From Psettodes erumei (Eukaryota > Chordata > Actinopteri > Pleuronectiformes > Psettodidae): a stretch of DNA of 64,000 bases. How positions within the stretch are numbered: the first letter of the stretch is position 1; the number at the start of each line of letters is the position of its first letter. The translations under genes were made by a program, and so were the position numbers. Shown here one piece after another: positions 27,670 through 36,508 of this stretch. A model generated the notes under the pieces. The model was not told the origin of the DNA, ran no database searches, and was given only the letters and a program-made list of their open reading frames with translations. The stretch covers positions 6,050,501 to 6,114,500 of the forward strand of contig JAFBJZ010000952.1 of the NCBI GenBank assembly GCA_016785225.1, given 5' to 3'.

Positions 27670-27867
27670 ATGGCAGAGAGGAAGAGGAGCGCCGTGGGGC
27701 TGTATTTTCAAGCCGAAAATGAAACGACAGCTAAATGTGAGATTTGCAAAAAACTCTTAAGGTATAGTGGAAACACTACCAATTTACATAAACATCTAAA
27801 AAAACACCCCAACGAAAACATGGAGCTGCAAAAACGGAGAGAGGAGGAGAGAAATCCCCCAATTTAA
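27670..27867 (+). CDS. BED zinc-finger fragment of a hAT transposase, 65 aa
   Basis: The frame reads MAERKRSAVGLYF, then KCEICKK and TTNLHKHLKKH. This is a BED finger: aromatic residue, Cys-x2-Cys, then a His pair. BED fingers form the N-terminal DNA-binding domain of many hAT transposases. The frame ends shortly after the finger (stop at 27865-27867) and runs straight into the element's 3' non-coding part, so the catalytic RNase H-like domain and the C-terminal dimerisation domain are missing. An in-frame upstream ATG at 27631 would add 13 residues. It is either a relic or a short DNA-binding product able to occupy the element's ends. Confidence 0.7.
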   Translation: MAERKRSAVGLYFQAENETTAKCEICKKLLRYSGNTTNLHKHLKKHPNENMELQKRREEERNPPI

Positions 27868-27870
27868 TTA

Positions 27871-28178
27871 AATTTTTGTATTATAGTTTCTCAAAAGTAC
27901 TTGTTTGTTTTTATTTTTTTTACTGATTTGCGTGCACTTTTGTATTTAAGATTTTCTGAAAGCATTTGATAATAAAGCATTTTCTATTTAATTATAAACT
28001 TTGTTTGTAAACTTAATTCTGTCCTGGGTTTTAACTATTTAATAATAAAAAGGAAACATCACAAAAAACACTTAAAGTCATGAAAATTAATTGAGATTTA
28101 GCAATTCAATGATGCATTCACCTTATTTATTGATAAGTATTGGTATCAGTATCGGCGATACTGGCCCGTATTTACTTG
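27871..28178 (+). repeat. First copy of the hAT 3' region, truncated
   Basis: Closely similar to 35777-36072, with scattered substitutions and small indels. It ends at TTTACTTG, where the second copy continues for 38 more bases to the terminus. Both copies include a fragment of the TATCGAT-rich subterminal region (TATCAGTATCG). Confidence 0.85.
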
Positions 28179-29463
28179 AACTGTGCCACAGCTTCTCCTA
28201 CAGGTCATAGGTTATTTGTTCTTTATAATACATCCATCCAATAGGACACACTGACAAAAGATATCACAATTGGGATTTGAATGCGACTCTCGCTACACGC
28301 AGAACAGTAACAGCACCACAATGCTATCTGTGATTCTTCTGTTAAGGATTGGTCCTTTCTGATGAATGAAGTAATTGGCAGTCAAATGAGCAAAAAGTAA
28401 AGATGTTCTACACTGGACTCGAACTGGGAACCCATCACCTGCCTGACCCACAACAGGTGCACAATAAGCGTACAGCAGGTCCACGACACCACATACTACA
28501 GCTTATGACCACATTCTCTTGTCTTGATTTCATTGAACCGTGTTCACGACAAAGTGTGTTTTTACGCTTTATTTGAATAAAAACAGTGCTGCAAAGTGTG
28601 TGATTAAGTGTCTGTGCATCATCACTGAAACTTTAAAAAAAAATAGTTGAAAGATTGAAAAAAAACTGGACTGGGGTGACAACACTACAGCAGTGAACAT
28701 GAAGGGTCAGAGCAAGATCTATCTGCTCATCAGTACAAGAGATGCACCAGCCTCTATCCAATACTCTGGAAATGGTTATTAATTTTTTTGTCTTCCCATG
28801 AAGCAGCGACATAAGCGCCATCTGCTGGGCCACTTCTCGCTTCTGCTGCCCATCTTTTGCTTTTTCTCTCTTTTCTGCTTCGATCTTATTGAGCTTGTTG
28901 CCCAAATAAATGCAAAATAAAACAAACAGCTCAGCATATTCAGCCTCTAATCCCTGTCCAGATTCCACTGAGGCTTTGCAATCCTCTTTTAATGACCAGA
29001 TAGTTGTATTTTCTTGAAAACTGCGACAGAAAACTGTATTTGGTTTTCCTGCATTACCTACCCAGGGCATGGCAGCTGTATGAACTGAAGATTTTGGGGA
29101 GTTTTCACAGAACCGGACTGTTGTAGAAAGTGGAATTATCATTGCTGTAAACACTGCAATATTGTGTTATTTATGAGAAGGATGTGATTCTATGCTGACC
29201 CTCTGGGCATGACATTGGATATAGTGTCAATTTACATAGCTGTGTTTGTGGAACATCTCTGATTAAAAATGGATCCTCGAGAAATCCAATGAGCAAATCT
29301 TCCCTTGTAACAATAAGAGCAACAAGATGAGAATAGTTTGTTTTGCAATCTTTTATGAAGCATTTCTGTAGTGTAATCGACTGAAATCTGTATGTTATAC
29401 CCACTCACTCACATGTCTCAAACTGAAAGGAAGAGGAGGCGGTTTACTTTAAACACGTAAAAG

Positions 29464-29504
<41 letters not shown>

Positions 29505-30088
29505 TACAGAAGAGCTGCTTTTGTCATCTACAGAGGTAATTTACACAGGACTTGAAATGAAAACACTTTGTTTTTTTTCTTATTTTTCTTTCATTGAGCA
29601 TGAGTTTCATTTAATTCCTAATCATAGTTTTTGTTTCATCCTGTATTTCATTCATTAATTGTATCCCAGAGGTCTATCTCCCTCTAGTAGTGGTTCTGTG
29701 AAGGGAGAGAAATTTCATTCGCTCATAGAAGTGTAGCTGGATTGCTATTGGTGAAACCAGCGCATGTCCCGCCTCCTTGGTGCAGGTTAATGAGATGCAT
29801 TGACAATGAAAGAAATAAATGGAAAAGCCTTTGTAATCTGAGAAGGCAGCGTGGAGCATGACCCGTAAAACCATGTTTCACCCGCTGTATTTCACTAGTT
29901 TCCATCTGTTTCCCTCTTATTTTACTTAGAGTCTGTCAGCACATTAAAAGTGACATTCATACAGATTCTGTTAATGACACTGTCATTGCTGTGAGCATTC
30001 AAACATAAATCAAAGGTTGCCGATGGCAACCACTTGACCAGAGAATGCAATGTGTATTTAGGATCAAAGGATCAAAGGGTCAGACTGA
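28179..30088. other. Left part of the hAT cargo, no firm gene
   Basis: Holds a 173-codon minus-strand frame at 28633-29154 that I do not recognise. Its middle is rich in Glu, Lys, Gln and Ala, as in a helical or coiled region. A (TA)n microsatellite lies at 29465-29502. Three ATCAAAGG motifs sit at 30009-30016, 30063-30070 and 30071-30078, just before the TATA box of the next gene. Whether the 173-codon frame is a gene is open. Confidence 0.4.
29465..29502. repeat. (TA)n microsatellite
   Basis: A clean AT dinucleotide array inside the hAT cargo region. Confidence 0.95.
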
Positions 30089-30096
30089 TATAAAAG
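30063..30096 (+). promoter_or_regulatory. TATA box with adjacent TCF/LEF-like motifs
   Basis: TATAAAAG at 30089-30096 lies about 80 bases before the start codon of the coiled-coil gene, so transcription would be expected to start near 30120. Two tandem ATCAAAGG motifs (30063-30078) and a third at 30009-30016 resemble TCF/LEF binding sites. The TATA element is a good match; use of the TCF/LEF motifs is speculative. Confidence 0.55.
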
Positions 30097-30171
30097 CAGC
30101 CAAAATTATCCAAAGTGATCAAAGCCACAACTGTTGACTGGAGACTCCACATCGACCGTCCAACAACCAAC

Positions 30172-32622
30172 ATGGATTTTTACTTCAGCTATCTGCAGAG
30201 TGAAGTGTGCGTTCAACTGCACAGCTCAGCTGAACTCACTCAAAGCAAGACTGAGGGAAGAGTTGTGCTGGAACTGCCCGAGGAAACGCTGGCATTCTTA
30301 CTGGAATCGCTCCTAGAGAATGGAATCCAGGACACCGGTCTTCCAAGGGTTACATACAGCCGTCTGAACGAAACCAGAGAGCTGCACAAAGATCTGCAGG
30401 AGCTGCTGAAGGCTCAGAAGAGCCAGATCAGCAGGCTCCAGACCGCTCTTAAGGAGGCACAGCAACTGCTGGAGGAAGAGCGTCTGCCCAAGGCCGACCG
30501 CCTGCATGAGGGAGAACGTCTGCCCAAGGCCGACCGCCTGCCGGAGGGAGAGCGTCTGCCCAAGGCCGACCTTGGGCAGATCTTTGCAAAAGAAAAGAAG
30601 AAGTCCAAGAGAAATCATCGAAAACTGCAAGAGAAACTGACGGCTGGTCAGACCAAATGGCAGGAGGAGAAATCGGGCCTCCTCTCAGAGCTGAAGGAAT
30701 GGAAGCATGAAAATGATGCTCAACTTCATATCTTTGAGAAAGAAAAGAAAAGAAGAAGTACGAGAGCCTTCCTCTGCAAGAGAACTGACAAAAATGGAAG
30801 TCAGACCAAATGGCAGGAGGAGAAATCAGCTCCTCTCAGAGCTGAAGGAATGGAAGCTCAAAAAAAGATGCTCAGGTTCATGCCTCTCAGACGAAAAGCG
30901 CACAAGGATAACTTGATGGCCAGTCAGACCAAATGGCAGGAGGAGAAATCGGGCCTCCTCTCAGAGCTGAAGGAATGGAAGCATGAAAATGATGCTCAAC
31001 TTCATATCTTTGAGAAAGAAAAGAAGAAGTACGAGAGCAATCTTCAAAAACTGCAAGAGGAACTGACGGCCAGTCAGACCACATGGCAGGAGGAGAAATC
31101 GGGCCTCCTCTCAGAGCTGAAGGAATGGAAGCTCAAAAATGATGCTCAGGTTCATGCCTTTGCAGACGAGGAAAAGCGCACACTGGAGGATAACTTGATG
31201 GCCAGTCAGACCACATGGCAGGAGGAGAAATCGGGCCTCCTCTCAGAGCTGAAGGAATGGAAGCATGAAAATGATGCTCAACTTCATATCTTTGAGAAAA
31301 GAAAAGAAGAAGTAACTGAGAGCAATCTTCAAAAACTGCAAGAGGAACTGACGGCCAGTCAGACCACATGGCAGGAGGAGAAATCGGGCCTCCTCTCAGA
31401 GCTGAAGGAATGGAAGCTCAAAAATGATGCTCAGGTTCATGCCTTTGCAGACGAAAAAAGCACACTGGAGGATAACTTGATGGCCAGTCAGACCACATGG
31501 CAGGAGGAGAAATCGGGCCTCCTCTCAGAGCTGAAGGAATGGAAGCATGAAAATGATGCTCAACTTCATATCTTTGAGAAAGAAAAGAAGAAGTACGAGA
31601 GCAATCTTCAAAAACTGCAAGAGGAACTGACGGCCAGTCAGACCACATGGCAGGAGGAGAAATCGGGCCTCCTCTCAGAGCTGAAGGAATGGAAGCTCAA
31701 AAATGATGCTCAGGTTCATGCCTTTGCAGACGAAAAGCGCACACTGGAGGATAACTTGATGGCCAGTCAGACCACATGGCAGGAGGAGAAATCGGGCCTC
31801 CTCTCAGAGCTGAAGGAATGGAAGCATGAAAATGATGCTCAACTTCATATCTTTGAGAAAGAAAAGAAGAAGTACGAGAGCAATCTTCAAAAACTGCAAG
31901 AGGAACTGACGGCCAGTCAGACCACATGGCAGGAGGAGAAATCGGGCCTCCTCTCAGAGCTGAAGGAATGGAAGCTCAAAAATGATGCTCAGGTTCATGC
32001 CTTTGCAGACGAAAAGCGCACACTGGAGGATAACTTGATGGCCAGTCAAACCATGTGGCACAAGCATACGACCACACTCCAGTCAAAGCTGCAATACGCT
32101 GAGCTCGTCCTTCAGGCTCAGGACGGAATAATAGAGTTTGAGAGTCAGAAGTATCAGTCTGTTGTGAGGAGCAAAGCTGAGCAGCTGAAGGATCACCTCG
32201 CCTCAGTCCAGGAGAAAAACGACCTCCTGAGTGAGGCAGAGAAGTGCAGGGCCTCCTTGACAGAAAAGCTGGACAAGGAGAGAGAGGAGAAAGAGCAGCT
32301 GAGGGAAGCTCTGAAGAAGGCAGAGCAGCAGGTGAAGCTGCTGGAGGAGAAAGATGAATCCACCAGCTCCGCCGTGGCTCAGCTGCAAAAGGAGAAGGAC
32401 GAGGTGTTGGCGGCGCTGAGGAAGGCTCAGCAAGAAAGAACTGAGGGCGAGCTTCTCCGCTGTCAGGAGGAGCAGGAGGAGACGGGGAACGCTATACGAC
32501 CCGTCCTCCCACCGAGGCTGAGCCCCAGAAAGACAGCCCCCTGTCCGAGCCCCAGAAAGACAGCCCCCTGTCCGAGCCCCAGAAAGACAGCCCCCCGTCT
32601 GAGCCCCAGGAGGGCGCGCTAG
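30172..32622 (+). CDS. Intronless repetitive coiled-coil protein, 816 aa, family unknown
   Basis: I do not recognise the family. The start chosen is ATG 30172 (MDFYFSYLQSEV), which has A at -3 and G at +4 and lies about 50 bases after the expected TATA start site; an in-frame upstream ATG at 30115 would add 19 residues. Residues 1-100 are non-repetitive and acidic-helical. Three short LPKADRL-type repeats follow. Then comes a long tandem array with WQEEKSGLLSELKEWK as its core, repeated at about 45-48 residue spacing and rich in Glu, Lys, Leu and Gln, as expected for a long coiled coil. A further non-repeated coiled segment (VLLEEK-type) precedes a Ser/Pro/Arg tail. The frame ends in that tail, which looks frameshifted compared with the next downstream module. 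It is either a young gene with a shifted C-terminus or one decaying at its 3' end. It lies inside the hAT composite. Confidence 0.6.
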   Translation: MDFYFSYLQSEVCVQLHSSAELTQSKTEGRVVLELPEETLAFLLESLLENGIQDTGLPRVTYSRLNETRELHKDLQELLKAQKSQISRLQTALKEAQQLLEEERLPKADRLHEGERLPKADRLPEGERLPKADLGQIFAKEKKKSKRNHRKLQEKLTAGQTKWQEEKSGLLSELKEWKHENDAQLHIFEKEKKRRSTRAFLCKRTDKNGSQTKWQEEKSAPLRAEGMEAQKKMLRFMPLRRKAHKDNLMASQTKWQEEKSGLLSELKEWKHENDAQLHIFEKEKKKYESNLQKLQEELTASQTTWQEEKSGLLSELKEWKLKNDAQVHAFADEEKRTLEDNLMASQTTWQEEKSGLLSELKEWKHENDAQLHIFEKRKEEVTESNLQKLQEELTASQTTWQEEKSGLLSELKEWKLKNDAQVHAFADEKSTLEDNLMASQTTWQEEKSGLLSELKEWKHENDAQLHIFEKEKKKYESNLQKLQEELTASQTTWQEEKSGLLSELKEWKLKNDAQVHAFADEKRTLEDNLMASQTTWQEEKSGLLSELKEWKHENDAQLHIFEKEKKKYESNLQKLQEELTASQTTWQEEKSGLLSELKEWKLKNDAQVHAFADEKRTLEDNLMASQTMWHKHTTTLQSKLQYAELVLQAQDGIIEFESQKYQSVVRSKAEQLKDHLASVQEKNDLLSEAEKCRASLTEKLDKEREEKEQLREALKKAEQQVKLLEEKDESTSSAVAQLQKEKDEVLAALRKAQQERTEGELLRCQEEQEETGNAIRPVLPPRLSPRKTAPCPSPRKTAPCPSPRKTAPRLSPRRAR
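30634..32055 (+). repeat. Tandem array of about 279-bp dimeric coding repeats
   Basis: Two related half-units alternate. One contains KHENDAQLHIFEKEKK and the other KLKNDAQVHAFADEK, each introduced by WQEEKSGLLSELKEW. The full period is about 279 bp (285 in one unit because of a local insertion). The later units are almost identical at DNA level, which indicates recent expansion or homogenisation. The first units carry indels that change frame for about 50 codons and then restore it. Confidence 0.9.
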
Positions 32623-35091
32623 TGGTACTCCAGTTCACCGAGTCCCAGACAAAGGTGCTCCAGGACACAGACCAGGAGGGAGAAAAGACGCAGGACACCG
32701 TTGAGCCTCAGCTGGACGAGACTGGAACCACGGAGGAGAAGAAGAAAAAGAAGAAGAAGAAGAAGTGGTTCCAGCAGCTGTTTGCCTGTGTATCAGCTCA
32801 GCCTGAATCGCCTGCACAAGGGAGGCCGGCCGTCCCCAGGGCGAAGGTGAAGCTGCTGGAGGAGAAAGATGAATCCACCAGCTCCGCCGTGGCTCAGCTG
32901 CGAAAGGAGGACGAGGTGTTGGCGGCGCTGAGGAAGGCTCAGCAAGAAAGAACTGAGGGCGAGCTTCTCCGCTGTCAGGAGGAGCAGGAGGAGACGGGGA
33001 ACGCTACGACCCGTCCTCCCACCGAGGCTGAGCCCCAGAAAGACAGCCCCCTGTCCGAGCCCCAGAAAGACAGCCCCCTGTCCGAGCCCCAGAAAGACAG
33101 CCCCCTGTCCGAGCCCCAGAAAGACAGCCCCCCGTCCGAGCCCCAGGAGGGCGCGCTAGTGGTACTCCAGTTTACCGAGTCCCAGACAAAGGTGCTCCAG
33201 GACACAGACCAGGAGGGAGAAAAGACGCAGGACACCGTTGAGCCTCAGCTGGACGAGACTGGAACCACGGAGAGAGAAGAAGAAAAAGAAGAAGAAGAAG
33301 AAGTGGTTCCAGCGGCTGTTTGCCTGTGTATCAGCTCAGCCTGAATCGCCTGCACAAGGGAGGCCGGCCGTCCCCAGGGCGAAGGTGAAGCTGCTGGAGG
33401 AGAAAGATGAATCCACCAGCTCCGCCGTGGCTCAGCTGCGTAAAGGAGGACGAGGTGTTGGCGGCGCTGAGGAAGGCTCAGCAAGAAAGAGCTGAGGGCG
33501 AGCTTCTCCACTGTCAGGAGGAGCAGGAGGAGACGGAACGCGCACGACCCGTCCTCCCACCAAGGCTGAGCCCCAGAAAGACAGCCCCCTCCGAGCCCCA
33601 GTAGGGCGACGAGTGGTACTCCAGTTCACGAGTCCCAGACAAAGGTGCTCCAGGACACAGACCAGGAGGGAGAAAAGACGCAGGACACCGTTGAGCCTCA
33701 GCTGGACGAGACTGGAACCACGGAGGAGAAGAAGAAAAATAATAATAATAATAATAAGTGGTTCCAGCGTCTGTTTCCCTGCGTATCAGCTCAGCCTGAA
33801 TCCTAACGCTGGAGATCCAGCATCACTTTTAACAAAATAAACAAAGGTCGACCGCCTGCACAAGGGAAAGCGTCTGCCCCAGGGCGAAGGTGAAGCTGCT
33901 GGAGGAGAAAGATGAATCCACCAGCTCCGCCGTGGCTCAGCTGCGAAAGGAGAAGGACGAGGTGTTGGCGGCGCTGAGGAAGGCTCAGCAAGAAAGAGCT
34001 GAGGGCGAGCTTCTCCACTGTCAGGAGGAGCAGGAGGAGACAGGGAACGCCACGACCCCGTCCTCCCACCGAGGCTGAGCCCCAGAAAGACACAGCCTCA
34101 GAAGAAGAAGTGGTTCCAGCAGCTGAGACTGGAGCTCAGCCTGAATCCTAACGCTGGAGATCCAGGAGGAGAAAGAACAAAGGTCGAAAATAAGAAGGTG
34201 AAGAAGAGGAGAAGAATCCGCCAAAGTGGTTCCAGCAGCTGTTGGCGGCGCTGAGGAAGGCTGTGCATCAGCTCAGCCTGAATCCTAGGAGCAGGAGATC
34301 CAGCATCACTTTTAACAAAATAAACAAAGGTGAGCCCCAGAAAGACAGCCCCCGCCTGCCCAGGAGGGCCACGCAGTGGCAGTCCCAGTCCCTGATGAAG
34401 GTGCTCCAAGCAGACCTGGAGGAGAAAGACGCAGGATGAGCCTCAGCTGGACGAGACTGGAACCAGGAGGAGAAGAAGATAAAAGAAGAAGTGTGTTCCA
34501 GCGGCTGGCGCTGAGGATCAGCTCAGCCTGAAAGAACACTGGAGAGCCAGCATCACTTTTAAGGATAAACAAAGGGAGACAGCCTGCACAAGGGAAGCGT
34601 CCTGCCACCGAGGCGAAGGTGAAGCTGCTGGAGGAGAAAGATGAATCCACCAGCTCCGCCGTGGCTCAGCTGCGAAAGGAGAAGGACGAGCTGTGGGCGG
34701 CGCTGAGGAAGGCTCAGGAAGAGAAAGTTGAGGGTGAGCTTCTCTGCTGTCAGGAGGAGCAGGAGGAGGCGGGGAACGCTCCACGACCCGTCCTCCCAGC
34801 GAGGATGAGCCCCAGAAAGACAGCCCCCGTCCGAGGCCCGGAGGAGGGGACACGAGTGGTACTCCAGTTCACGAGTCCCTGATGAAGGTGCTCCAGGACA
34901 CAGACCAGGAGGGAGAGAAGACGCAGGACACAGTTGAGCCTCAGCTGGACGAGACTGGAACCACGGAGGAGAAGAAGAAAAAAAAAGAAGAAGAAGAAGA
35001 AGAAGTGGTTCCAGAGGCTGTTCTCCTCCGTATCAGCTCAGCCTGAATCCTAAAGGGACCGGAGATCCAGCATCACTTTTAACAAAATAAA
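32623..35091 (+). pseudogene. Tandemly duplicated, mostly frame-broken 3' modules of the coiled-coil gene
   Basis: The segment starting GTGAAGCTGCTGGAGGAG occurs at about 32332, 32847, 33385, 33890 and 34619. Each copy runs through a coiled stretch (EKDESTSSAVAQL), a proline-rich EPQKDSPLS repeat, TESQTKVLQDTDQEGEKT, a Lys-rich run and a terminal WFQ-LF-VSAQPES. The second copy is open from 32622 to 33344; later copies carry stops and frameshifts. The last copy (from 34619) ends near 35050 and is followed by AATAAA at 35086-35091. AATAAA with the same flanks also follows the third and fourth modules, so 3' UTR sequence was duplicated too. Splicing among the modules cannot be excluded. Confidence 0.65.
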
Positions 35092-35776
35092 CAAAACGTC
35101 TGGACATAGGTAGGTAATATTTGACCAACTCACTCCAAACATTTACCTGTTGTCTCAATTTCATTCACATTTTTCATAAGTTTAGCAGGTATCCCTGATC
35201 CCCTCATGCTTCCCCCCTCCTTTCCTGATTTGTTGCACCTGGTGGCAGGGCCACGGAAGCAGTGTCAAATTTGTCTCACTGTCATTGTCCAATTTATTTT
35301 TTGTGCAGCAATGTTTGGACCACATTTGCCACAGCCTCCGTTTTGTGGCCCTTTCTTTCTGCTTTATTTACTTGGTTGGTGAGAAACTGTTTGATTCCTC
35401 TGAGCCAGAGTTTTCGTGGTGTGCAATCTGTCTTTTTCTTTCACAGGTTCTTCACAATCAGACTGACTGACAGACTGGCACCTCTGAGCATTTTAACAAA
35501 AAAATGTGGTCCAAACATGACCAACGTCTTGCTGTTGTCTTAATTTTACAGCCTTTAGCCACAGGTCGACAGGTGCTTCTGATCCTCTGTTTCCACCTCG
35601 TTACTTGATGATTGGCACCTGGTCTTCAATGATGGCTCCAGGGTTTGTGTTCTTGGTGATGCAACTGTTCGTCTGTTCTTGAACAAAAACCTGTAGCTAA
35701 AACCTAATTAAAGGCTTTGGAGGGTGTTTTTTACATGTTATTTATATTTTCATGTTTTGTTGTTGAGAATTTTTAT
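35092..35776. other. Right part of the hAT cargo, no gene seen
   Basis: AT- and T-rich sequence between the last module of the coiled-coil gene and the second copy of the hAT 3' region. Only short frames without recognisable signatures. Confidence 0.5.
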
Positions 35777-36110
35777 TTAATTTTTGTATTATAGTTTCTC
35801 AAAAGTACTTGTTTGTTTGTTTTTTTTTTACTGATTTGCCTGCACTTTTTATTTAAGATTTTACTTAAAACATTTGACAATAAAGCATTTTCTATTTAAA
35901 TATAAACTTTGTCCTAATTCTGTCCTGGGTTTTAACTATTAAATAATAAAAAAGGAAACATCACAAAAAACAATTAAGGTCATGAAAATTAATAGATTTA
36001 GCAATTCAATGATGCATCCACCTTAATTATTGATAAGTATCAGTATCGACGATCCTGGCCCGTATTTACTTGGGATTGGATCGATACCAAAATATGCAGT
36101 ATTGCCACTA
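35777..36110 (+). repeat. Second copy of the hAT 3' region, with intact terminus
   Basis: The direct-repeat partner of 27871-28178. It begins just after the point matching the end of the BED reading frame and ends in the TAGTGG-type terminus beside the target-site duplication. Confidence 0.85.
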
Positions 36111-36118
36111 CTTAAAAG
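36111..36118. repeat. Right target-site duplication (CTTAAAAG)
   Basis: Identical to 27354-27361 and directly abutting the right terminus of the hAT element. Confidence 0.75.
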
Positions 36119-36508
36119 CATTATTTAACAGTTACAAAACATTTTTTCGGAAGGTTACAAAAGCCAATGAGTGTGTCGACCAATGACAGTCTCTGTTTGG
36201 CCGGAAGTGAGTTCCTTCTTCGGCTGGTCGGCTGCGGCAGCTGATCGCCTGCCCCCTACTGGACAACATCTGTCACTTTTCTGGAGAAACACAAAAACAC
36301 ATGAACCTAATTTTGAAAAAAAAAAACAAAAATACAAAAACAGGAGAAACCGGGAGCTTTGCAGAGTAACAATAATGAGGCACAGAGGCGTGATACAGTA
36401 AAAAATAATCTTTACTTTTCAAATACATTCACCACATGTGTCTGCTGAAAGTTACTAAAGAACATTCCCACACACTAGGATGTAGAAGTCCCATTTCAAT
36501 CTTTTCAA

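Larger units (their letters stand above)
27362..36110. mobile_element. Composite hAT element carrying a cargo gene
   Basis: The left end begins TAGTGGTGGGCGG. The right end, read in reverse complement, begins TAGTGGCAATAC. The two ends share TAGTGG plus similar subterminal GGTATCGAT boxes. The 8-mer CTTAAAAG lies directly outside both ends (27354-27361 and 36111-36118); it fits the hAT target-site pattern nTnnnnAn. Inside the left end is a BED zinc-finger ORF and then a 3' region (27871-28178) that stops before its terminus. A second copy of that 3' region at 35777-36072 continues to an intact terminus. About 7.6 kb of cargo lies between the two copies. No hAT catalytic domain is present, so movement would have needed transposase from elsewhere. 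That the whole unit moved as one is inference. Confidence 0.7.

Noticed and set aside
28400..28490. tRNA-like B box on the minus strand (match to GGTTCGANTCC at 28415-28425)
   Set aside because: Only the B box fits. No convincing A box or cloverleaf was found at the right distance, so neither a tRNA gene nor a SINE can be supported.
30887..31927. Four similar minus-strand frames starting MWSDWPS
   Set aside because: They are antisense translations of the 279-bp coding repeat; repetition alone makes them look conserved.
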